Shown: positions 26,984 through 33,488 of the stretch, piece after piece
How positions within the stretch are numbered: position 1 is the first letter of the stretch
Layout: every line of letters begins with the position of its first letter
Source of the DNA: Ruminococcus sp.
GTDB lineage: Bacteria > Bacillota > Clostridia > Oscillospirales > Ruminococcaceae
Assembly: GCA_017516465.1 (NCBI GenBank)
Contig: JAFXCR010000051.1
Coordinates: forward strand, 41,739 to 105,738
Direction: 5' to 3'
Length of the DNA stretch: 64,000 bases
The notes under the pieces: generated by a model
Database searches by the model: none
What the model was told of the DNA's origin: nothing
Seen by the model: the letters and a program-made list of their open reading frames with translations, nothing else
Position numbers and translations under genes: made by a program

Positions 26984-27015
26984 AAACACCTCCGCACACT
27001 AATTGTATGCGGAGG
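26984..27015 (-). terminator. Hairpin with T tract that also covers the ymxH ribosome site
   Basis: CCTCCGCA (27008-27015) and TGCGGAGG (26989-26996) form a perfect 8-bp stem followed by TGTTTTT. It looks like a terminator for the upstream small gene, yet the GGAGG of the next gene is the 3' arm and the ATG follows within 8 bases. Confidence 0.65.
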
Positions 27016-27031
27016 GACATTCCTGTAATTA

Positions 27032-27220
27032 TCATTCTTCAGACTTTTCCTGATCTTCCTGAGCATCACCTTCATCTTCATTGTTTCTGCCCTTGGTAAG
27101 AACAGTCATTGCAATAGCAGCCGCAACAGCAACTGCTGCAACAATAATCAGAGTTTTTACCGGAAATGTATCACCGGTTGCCGGAGTATTTCCGATTGCT
27201 GCCATTAATTCATAAACCAT
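27032..27220 (-). CDS. 62-residue membrane protein resembling a bare sorting signal
   Basis: A very small protein: 12 N-terminal residues, then TPATGDTFPVK, a hydrophobic helix of Ala/Val (about 24-40), a basic spot (TKGR) and an acidic 20-residue tail. TPATGD followed by a helix and a basic residue is close to the LPxTG/NPxTG sortase motif. However, there is almost nothing N-terminal to anchor, and the acidic tail is longer than usual. GGAGGAAAAC precedes the ATG. Function unknown. Confidence 0.65.
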   Translation of the reverse strand: MVYELMAAIGNTPATGDTFPVKTLIIVAAVAVAAAIAMTVLTKGRNNEDEGDAQEDQEKSEE

Positions 27221-27301
27221 TTTGTTTTCCTCCGTTTTTTTACCGTGACAAGACTTATCAAAATATCAGTATTTAAGAATATCAATACCTATTATATTAA
27301 C

Positions 27302-27540
27302 CTACCAGTCCTCACCTTTCGCTTTGTAGACTACTGTTTTTTCCTCTCTGCCATTATACCCAAAGGTAACCATCTTTGCTTCTTCAAATTCAATGGCAAT
27401 ATCCAGTTTCATAATTATCGATCTATGAAAACCGAGTCATACTCTCATCAAGCTTAATAGCAATATCATGCTCAAGAAAAACACTCTCAATAGCAACATA
27501 TTTGATATTATTCTCATCCATTGCATACTCTCCAGTAATT
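27302..27540 (-). pseudogene. Remnant of a third paralog of the adjacent lipoproteins
   Basis: The 318-bp gap holds decayed coding sequence. From 27412 to 27302 the minus strand reads MKLDIAIEFEEAKMVTFGYN and then TVVYKAKGEDW plus stop. This parallels IIIPFEEAKYVTI...MYKVEGDDWKLDTIG and IIFEDVRLVTF...MYKISGENWKLDTIG in the two upstream lipoproteins. A second piece in another frame (about 27426-27540, TGEYAMDENN) resembles their TGKVDENRM segment. The signal peptide and N-terminal half are missing, and the last residues (KLDTIGLA) are cut by the stop. Confidence 0.65.
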
Positions 27541-28237
27541 AATATTCAAACACTGCAAGTCCGATTGTATCAAGTTTCCAGTTTTCACCGCTGATCTTAT
27601 ACATAAGAAATTCAACATGATCGCCATTCATTGAAAACGTTACAAGTCTGACATCCTCAAATATGATTGAGTGTACGATATCAATCTGCTCTCCTGCACA
27701 GATTTTTCCATACCTGTCAAGAACTTCTGAAAGCTGATTCATACGATTTTCATCGACTTTTCCCGTCAAATACTCTTCATAGCTTATACCGATATCATCC
27801 ATCGTTTTATATACATCATAGTATGCGGAATATAGCTCTTCAATTCTGCTCCGAAATTCCGGTGTACATTCCCTTTCGGAAACATATTTTATCTTTTCCG
27901 CATCCGTTTCCGGAACAGCACTGATATACTGTGCCACCGACGAAGCAACGTTTTCGCTTATAGTTTCAGCACCGCCAATATTCTTCATAGACTCAATCAC
28001 GTCATCCGGAAGCGATACCTCAAGCATCTTATCAGAAGCACCGCCCATAAAGAATGTCCTGAAAATATCTTCAAACTCATCATCAAAATTTTCTTTCTGA
28101 GAATTATTCTTTGCCGAAGTTGTTACAGCTGAAGTATTCTCAGATTCAGATGTACTGCTGCTTTCTTTATTTCCGCAGGCAATAAATATTCCGGAACAGC
28201 ACATAGCTGCTGTAAAAAATGCAAGCATTTTTTTCAC
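27539..28237 (-). CDS. Lipoprotein of a local paralogous family, 232 residues
   Basis: A secreted lipoprotein with lipobox FIAC (Cys about 21) and a Ser/Thr/Glu-rich tether to about residue 50. The rest is an alpha/beta domain (about 55-232) without a family name known to me. The C-terminal MYKISGENWKLDTIGLAVFEY segment is shared with the next lipoprotein upstream and with the remnant downstream, so the three arose by local duplication. Function unknown; the fold could resemble small accessory domains of NTF2 type, but that is a guess. Confidence 0.7.
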   Translation of the reverse strand: MKKMLAFFTAAMCCSGIFIACGNKESSSTSESENTSAVTTSAKNNSQKENFDDEFEDIFRTFFMGGASDKMLEVSLPDDVIESMKNIGGAETISENVASSVAQYISAVPETDAEKIKYVSERECTPEFRSRIEELYSAYYDVYKTMDDIGISYEEYLTGKVDENRMNQLSEVLDRYGKICAGEQIDIVHSIIFEDVRLVTFSMNGDHVEFLMYKISGENWKLDTIGLAVFEY

Positions 28238-28260
28238 GTTTTGTTCTCCTTTTTACCAGA

Positions 28261-29226
28261 TCAGAAACCGAACATTGCAAGTCCGATTGTATCGAGCTTC
28301 CAGTCGTCGCCTTCTACCTTATACATAACAAATTTCTGATCAAAACCTTCAGCATTTATGGTAACATATTTTGCTTCCTCAAAAGGAATTATAATATCAA
28401 CATCAAGATTCTCAATATCATCAAGCTGAGAAAGCTTTGTAGCAGGCTCGAGAAGAAGCATAGCTTTCTCAGTGTCTATGTTGCCTGACTGCATATCGTT
28501 ATAGTTAATACCATTATCAGCCATACAGATAAACAGCTCTGAATATACAGAATAAAGCTTTTCAAGCTTCTCTACTGTCTCAGCGTCACAGTCAGAAACG
28601 CTTTCGATTTCAAGCTGATCAAGATCAATATCTTCCATTGAAGTATATGAGCCGTCAATTGATTCAACCATAAAGTCATAAGCATCAATTTTAATAAGAG
28701 CGTCTATAAGCTTATCCGGGAATGTCAGATTCATGAGACCTTCTGTATCCTTATCAATTGCAAGCTCGCAGAATTGAGTTAATACATCCTTATATATATC
28801 AGTGTTCTCATTGGAAACTTTATCATCCTTTTTCTTGTCATCATCCTCGTCTTTGTCGGATTTATTATCATTGTCATCATCATCAATGATCACATCATCA
28901 TCTTTGTCAGATTTCTTGTCATCATCTTCGTCATCCTTATCGGATTTCTTGTCGTCATCTTCGTCATCCTTATCGGATTTCTTGTCATCATCTTCGTCAT
29001 CCTTATCGGATTTCTTGTCGTCATCTTCGTCATCCTTATCAGATTTCTTGTCATCATCTTCGTCATCTTTATCAGACTTTTTGTCATCATCATCCTTGTC
29101 ATCATCAGATTCAGAAGATGATTTCTTTCCAGACTTCTTGCTGTCACTGTCGTTGTTATCTCCACAAGCTGTAAATGTACAGAAGCAAGTCGTTATCGCC
29201 ATAAGAAATGCAAGTAATTTTTTCAT
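28261..29226 (-). CDS. Lipoprotein with Asp/Lys/Ser repeat tether, 321 residues
   Basis: Paralog of the 232-residue lipoprotein. The signal peptide has lipobox FTAC (Cys about 21). A low-complexity tether (about 25-130) follows, made of about six copies of an 11-residue unit DDDKKSDKDDE, then a domain (about 140-321) ending MYKVEGDDWKLDTIGLAMF as in the paralog. The highly charged spacer would project the domain from the membrane and could bind cations. Start at MKKLLAFLMA chosen for GGAGGAAAT; an upstream start would begin before the promoter -10. Confidence 0.72.
   Translation of the reverse strand: MKKLLAFLMAITTCFCTFTACGDNNDSDSKKSGKKSSSESDDDKDDDDKKSDKDDEDDDKKSDKDDEDDDKKSDKDDEDDDKKSDKDDEDDDKKSDKDDEDDDKKSDKDDDVIIDDDDNDNKSDKDEDDDKKKDDKVSNENTDIYKDVLTQFCELAIDKDTEGLMNLTFPDKLIDALIKIDAYDFMVESIDGSYTSMEDIDLDQLEIESVSDCDAETVEKLEKLYSVYSELFICMADNGINYNDMQSGNIDTEKAMLLLEPATKLSQLDDIENLDVDIIIPFEEAKYVTINAEGFDQKFVMYKVEGDDWKLDTIGLAMFGF
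28908..29105. repeat. 33-bp tandem repeat encoding the D/K/S tether
   Basis: About six near-identical 33-bp units (GTCATCATCTTCGTCATCCT plus TATCGGATTTCTT on the plus strand) encode DDDKKSDKDDE. Copies differ only at a few silent positions, which points to recent expansion or homogenisation. Confidence 0.85.
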
Positions 29227-29290
29227 TTTATTTCCTCCAATAAAAATATCATGCGGATCAAATATTATTATAATTAATCCGTACATAAAT

Positions 29291-29319
29291 ATTATAACAC
29301 TACATTCATTCAATGTCAA
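29291..29319 (-). promoter_or_regulatory. Promoter of the lipoprotein pair
   Basis: TTGACA (29314-29319), 17-bp spacer, TATAAT (29291-29296). Confidence 0.9.
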
Positions 29320-29396
29320 CACAACGACAAGAAATTTCTTTTTAAATAAAAAAACACCGGATATAAAACATATATCCGGTATCAATTCAATATGCG

Positions 29397-30845
29397 TCAG
29401 AAACGGAAATCTCTCTTTCCGTTTTTTATATCCTTAAGATTCTGAATTGCTCTTTCAAGAACCTTCGGGTTTGTCACCTTATTAATCTCGCGTGAAATAA
29501 GTTCTTCTCCTGCTTTCTTTGTTTCTTGAGAAGCGTAGTCTTCAAGGAATTCCTGAAGTGTCATGAGTGCGTTAGGATGGCAGCAATTCTGAATCTGTCC
29601 CACCTTACAAAGTGCCATGAATCTGTCACCTGTTCTTCCTTCACGATAGCAGGCAGTACAGAATGACGGAATGTGTCCTGTATCAATAAGCCATCTTACA
29701 ACCTCGTCAAGTGTACGCTGGTCTGATACATCAAACTGTTCTGTGTCATGAGGACGCTCCTCAGAAGAATATCCGGCATATCCACCCACTGATGTTCTTG
29801 AACCGCCTGAAATCTGAGAAACACCAAGTCCGAGAACTCTGTCACGGCACTCCTCGTTCTCACGAGTTGAAATAATCATTCCTGTATAAGGAACAGCAAT
29901 TCTGATACAAGCAATGATCTTTGCAAAAATATCATCGTCGATACTATTGTCAAATACACCAGGATCAATATCAGCAGCTCTCTTTATACGAGGAACACTG
30001 ATCGTATGCGGACCTACACCGTGAACAGCTTCAAGATGCTCTGCGTGCATAAGAAGACCTGCGAACTCATATTTATACTTATCAAGTCCGAAAAGAACGC
30101 CAAGTCCTACATCGTCAATGCCGCCTTCCATAGCCCTGTCCATAGCTTCTGTATGATATGCGTAATTGTGCTTTGGTCCAGCCGGATGAAGCTTCTCGTA
30201 GCTCTCCTTGTGGTAAGTCTCCTGAAACAGGATATAAGTTCCGATTCCTGCTTCATGAAGCTTTTTATAGTTTTCAACCGTTGTTGCGGCAATATTGACA
30301 TTCACACGTCTGATTTCGCCGTTTTTGTGCTTGATAGAATAAATGGTTTTTATACATTCAAGAATATATTCAATCGGGTTATTTACCGGATCCTCACCAG
30401 ACTCGATTGCAAGACGCTTATGTCCCATGTCCTGAAGTGCAATTACCTCATTGCGAACTTCTTCCTGAGTAAGCTTTTTTCTCGGAATTTCCTTGTTCTG
30501 GATATGATATGGACAGTAAACACACTGATTTACGCAGTAATTTGAGAGATAAAGCGGAGCAAACATTACTATTCTGTTTCCGTAGAACGCTTCTTTGATT
30601 TCACTCGCAAGAGAATACATTTTCTCGTTCAGTTCCGGAATATCACATGCAAGAAGAACGCTTGCTTCACGGTGAGTTAGTCCAGAACATTCAACTCCTT
30701 TTCCTGTCTTTTTAGGAGCAGCCTTATCAAGAATTTCCTCGATAAGCTCACGATTATTTTTGTTTGCTTCAGCATAGGCAAGAGTTTCAAGAATTTCCTC
30801 GTTATTGATAAATTCCTCTGCCTTCAATGACTTTACATCATACAT
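29397..30845 (-). CDS. hydG: [FeFe]-hydrogenase H-cluster maturase HydG
   Basis: A 482-residue radical-SAM tyrosine lyase that makes the CO and CN ligands of the hydrogenase H-cluster. The CX3CX2C motif is CVNQCVYC (Cys104, 108, 111). The second, C-terminal cluster motif CTAC plus a Cys 22 residues on (in IQNCC) separates HydG from its relative ThiH, which lacks it. Length is normal. hydE, hydF and the hydrogenase are not in the window. It is co-transcribed after the TM1266-type regulator, 10 bp upstream. Confidence 0.95.
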   Translation of the reverse strand: MYDVKSLKAEEFINNEEILETLAYAEANKNNRELIEEILDKAAPKKTGKGVECSGLTHREASVLLACDIPELNEKMYSLASEIKEAFYGNRIVMFAPLYLSNYCVNQCVYCPYHIQNKEIPRKKLTQEEVRNEVIALQDMGHKRLAIESGEDPVNNPIEYILECIKTIYSIKHKNGEIRRVNVNIAATTVENYKKLHEAGIGTYILFQETYHKESYEKLHPAGPKHNYAYHTEAMDRAMEGGIDDVGLGVLFGLDKYKYEFAGLLMHAEHLEAVHGVGPHTISVPRIKRAADIDPGVFDNSIDDDIFAKIIACIRIAVPYTGMIISTRENEECRDRVLGLGVSQISGGSRTSVGGYAGYSSEERPHDTEQFDVSDQRTLDEVVRWLIDTGHIPSFCTACYREGRTGDRFMALCKVGQIQNCCHPNALMTLQEFLEDYASQETKKAGEELISREINKVTNPKVLERAIQNLKDIKNGKRDFRF

Positions 30846-30855
30846 AATTCATACC

Positions 30856-31104
30856 TCATTTCTTTGAAATTGCGGCTTTTACAGAAACACCGTTTATTTG
30901 TCCGAGCCTTCCCGTAAGACTGCTTATTACATCTGGTTTAGCGTCAACTGCAACTGAAATCAGTGAAATCCCTTTGTCTTTGTAGGGAATTCCCATTCTG
31001 CCGATTACTATACCACTATAATCATGCAGAACTTTATTCACCTCGGAAGAAGCCTCTATCTCGTCAACTACAACAGCAACAACAGCAATTCTTTTTTCTT
31101 CCAT
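30856..31104 (-). CDS. TM1266-type iron-only hydrogenase system regulator
   Basis: An 82-residue ACT-like domain protein (EEKRIAVVAVVVDEIEAS, GIVIGRMGIPYKDKGISLISVAVDA). This small family is typically encoded beside [FeFe]-hydrogenase maturation genes, as here beside hydG; its ligand and mode of action are not established. ACT-like folds usually bind small molecules. Start at MEEKRIAV is chosen for TTTGGAGGTTCA; an earlier in-frame start would overlap the leader terminator. Confidence 0.85.
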   Translation of the reverse strand: MEEKRIAVVAVVVDEIEASSEVNKVLHDYSGIVIGRMGIPYKDKGISLISVAVDAKPDVISSLTGRLGQINGVSVKAAISKK

Positions 31105-31117
31105 TGAACCTCCAAAT

Positions 31118-31141
31118 AAAAAATCCGCCATTTCGGGCGGA
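31118..31141 (-). terminator. Leader terminator of the hydG operon
   Basis: TCCGCC...GGCGGA (5-nt loop region CGAAA/T) followed by TTTTTT, 14 bp before the regulator ATG. Its 5' arm GCCCGAAA (31131-31138) is perfectly complementary to TTTCGGGC at 31200-31207, so an alternative antiterminator pairing exists. Confidence 0.85.
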
Positions 31142-31173
31142 CAGAGTACACTTATAGACTAAAATGTTCTGTG

Positions 31174-31251
31174 ATCCGATAACAGAATACAATCCTGCTG
31201 CCCGAAAACAAATATATTATTTACCATCCGGCAACAGAATAAATCCTGCTG
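31174..31251 (-). promoter_or_regulatory. Tandem repeat leader element of the hydG operon
   Basis: Two copies of one element lie in the untranslated leader: 31226-31251 and 31174-31200, 52 bp apart and matching at 24 of 27 aligned positions. Minus-strand reading: CAGCAGGATT(G)TATTCTGTT, two variable bases, CGGAT. Each copy can fold as a hairpin (CAGCAG/CTGTTG in the first, 5 bp in the second) and is also an imperfect dyad in DNA. Followed by a terminator with an alternative pairing. I do not recognise it as a described riboswitch; it may be a tandem RNA sensor or a pair of operator sites. Confidence 0.7.
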
Positions 31252-31264
31252 TCTGATTAAAATA

Positions 31265-31293
31265 ATTATATTACATAAAATCACATTTGTCAA
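31265..31293 (-). promoter_or_regulatory. Promoter of the hydG operon
   Basis: TTGACA (31288-31293), 17-bp spacer, TATAAT (31265-31270). The -35 box directly follows the T tract of the upstream ABC-operon terminator. Confidence 0.9.
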
Positions 31294-31330
31294 CAAAAAA
31301 GTACCTTCGGAAATATCCAAAGGTACTTTA
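31294..31330 (-). terminator. Terminator of the sugar ABC operon
   Basis: AAAGTACCTT and AAGGTACTTT form a 10-bp stem with the loop TGGATATTTCCG, followed by TTTT G and the next promoter. Confidence 0.9.
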
Positions 31331-31339
31331 AATCATAAA

Positions 31340-32236
31340 TTATTCCTTTACACCACCGAGAGCAACGCCGCCAACGATCCACTTAGAAAGGAGAACGTAA
31401 GCAATTACGATCGGAATGATAGAAAGTGCGATACAAGTATAAACAATACCGAAGTCGGTAAACTTATCAGAAGCCTGAACAGCCTGTACCATCATCGGAA
31501 GTGTCTGTTTTTGCTTGTCACCGTCCATAAGGATCATAGAAGGTGTATAGAAGTTATTCCAGTTAGCAACGAAAGCGAAAATTGCCTGAACAGCAACAGC
31601 CGGCTTCATCATAGGAATAGCAATTGTAAGGAATGTTCTGAACTCGCCTGAGCCGTCGATACGAGCAGCTTCAACAATATCCAGAGGGAATGATGATTTC
31701 AGATACGACCTCATAAAGAATATTACCGCCGGAGCAGCAATAGCCGGAAGAATGAGTGGAACGTATGTATTATGTAACTTTAATCTGATCATGAATTCAA
31801 CGAAACCAGCTGAAGTTACCTGTGTAGGAACCATCATGATAAGAAGAATGAATGTATAAGAAATTTCCTTGAGTTTGAAATCATATACATGAATTCCGTA
31901 AGATGTAAGCGCTGAGAAGAATACAGTAAGAATTGTAGCACTACAAGTAATGATAGCACTGTTTCTGTAACCAATCAGGGGCTTGAAAGCATCCTTAACA
32001 TAATCAATAGTGATCATGTTCTTAAAGTTTTTAGTAAAATAATTACTCGGAATAAGTGTAAATCCACTGGAAATTTCATTATTACTTCTTGTAGCGTTAA
32101 TAAGAAGTGCATAAATAGGGAGCAGACAGATAATAGTAAGGATAATAAACCAGATAAAAAGAATTGTAGACTTTAATCTGATCTTGAACATATAGTTATC
32201 TTTACCCTGTCCGTAAACAGACTTCATATCACTCAT
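31340..32236 (-). CDS. Carbohydrate ABC transporter permease (MalG type)
   Basis: A 298-residue inner-membrane permease with six helices and the EAA loop EAARIDGSGEFRTFLTIAIP (about 190-210), which docks the ATPase. It belongs to the CUT1 sugar importers. It overlaps the upstream permease gene by 4 bp (ATGA). Last gene of the operon; no ATPase gene is present, so a shared MsmK/UgpC-type ATPase encoded elsewhere is likely. Confidence 0.92.
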   Translation of the reverse strand: MSDMKSVYGQGKDNYMFKIRLKSTILFIWFIILTIICLLPIYALLINATRSNNEISSGFTLIPSNYFTKNFKNMITIDYVKDAFKPLIGYRNSAIITCSATILTVFFSALTSYGIHVYDFKLKEISYTFILLIMMVPTQVTSAGFVEFMIRLKLHNTYVPLILPAIAAPAVIFFMRSYLKSSFPLDIVEAARIDGSGEFRTFLTIAIPMMKPAVAVQAIFAFVANWNNFYTPSMILMDGDKQKQTLPMMVQAVQASDKFTDFGIVYTCIALSIIPIVIAYVLLSKWIVGGVALGGVKE

Positions 32237-33375
32237 ATGCCCAGACCTCCAAACTGCTTATTTTTAATCTTTGCCTGCTGTGCAAGCTTTTTACGCTGTT
32301 TCTTCTTAGCAATTGCATCCTTGTCTCTGTTGAGGTAGAATGTAACGGAACCAAGACAAAGAGTAACAATAAATAGACATACAGAAGCTGCACCAGAGTA
32401 ACCATACATCTTATGTTCTGCATGGAATCTCTCGTAAATAAATACGGCAACTGTACGAACATTCGGGTTGATACTACTGATACCTGTTCCCTTGTGGAAG
32501 AGGAAAGGAATATCAAACATCTGAAGACCACCGATCATAGATGTTACAAGAGTGTAAACCATGATAGGGCTGAGAAGCGGGAGAGTAATCTTTCTGAATA
32601 CCTGTCCGCTGCTTGCACCGTCGATGCTTGCTGCTTCGAACAGTGAAGGGTTAATACCCATGATTCCGGACATGAGCATGATCATAGTATTACCAAACCA
32701 CATCCATGTCTGGATAAACATAATAACAAATCTTGGTTCCCAAGTACCTGAAACAAATCTTACAAAGTCCTTTGAATTATTGGACTCAATATCCTCAACA
32801 ACACCGAAGCTATGTAAAATCTGGTTAAAAGCACCATACTTTGTTTCAGAACAAAGTGAAAGGAACAATACAGCTACTGAAGCAGCTGTGATGATATTTG
32901 GCATATACATGACTATCTTAAAGAAGCCTTTTCCAGGAATTTTAAGCATTGCATCTGTAAACCAAACGGCAAGAGAAAGAGACAGAATAATCTGAGGAAT
33001 GAAGTTACCAAACCAAAGAATCAGTGTATTTCCAAAAGATTTTTTGAAAAATTCATGCTGAGACTGTATTGCCTGCTTATCCTGCTCTGCTTTAATTAAT
33101 GCCTTTTTTTCTTCACCAGACACACCTTCAAGCTTAGGAGATGTTCTGAGAAGAATCTCGTCATCAACTTCTGTTTCAAATAGAATAGCCTTATAGTTGT
33201 CTAAGCCAACAAATTTGTCACCTTCAGAATCATTTCCCTTAAAACTAAGTACAAAAGTATTAATCAAAGGATAGAACTGAAAAAAGAAATAAACAAGAAA
33301 AAACGGAAGAATAAATATATAGCCATACTTAGCATAGCTTATAGATTTAATTCTTCTCTGGGCTGCTGATGCCAT
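32233..33375 (-). CDS. Carbohydrate ABC transporter permease (MalF type)
   Basis: A 380-residue permease, partner of the MalG-type protein. Its EAA loop is EAASIDGASSGQVFRKITLP. Between the first and second helices is an unusually long charged periplasm-facing loop of about 80 residues (GDKFVGLDNYKAIL to QSQHEFFKKS), which makes it longer than the usual 290-310. Basic C-terminal tail KKQRKKLAQQAKIKNKQ. Confidence 0.9.
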   Translation of the reverse strand: MASAAQRRIKSISYAKYGYIFILPFFLVYFFFQFYPLINTFVLSFKGNDSEGDKFVGLDNYKAILFETEVDDEILLRTSPKLEGVSGEEKKALIKAEQDKQAIQSQHEFFKKSFGNTLILWFGNFIPQIILSLSLAVWFTDAMLKIPGKGFFKIVMYMPNIITAASVAVLFLSLCSETKYGAFNQILHSFGVVEDIESNNSKDFVRFVSGTWEPRFVIMFIQTWMWFGNTMIMLMSGIMGINPSLFEAASIDGASSGQVFRKITLPLLSPIMVYTLVTSMIGGLQMFDIPFLFHKGTGISSINPNVRTVAVFIYERFHAEHKMYGYSGAASVCLFIVTLCLGSVTFYLNRDKDAIAKKKQRKKLAQQAKIKNKQFGGLGI

Positions 33376-33488
33376 AGCTACACACCCTCTCGTGAAATAG
33401 TTTTGAAATTACGAATAGCTGCCTGCAGAATCAATCCACAGGCAACTATCCTTAAATTAGTCAATTACTGAATCAACTGTTATATCAA

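Noticed and set aside
28802-29437. Ser-rich reading frame on the plus strand opposite the D/K/S repeat
   Set aside because: An artefact of the repeat read backwards; it lacks a ribosome site and overlaps the promoter of the lipoprotein gene.
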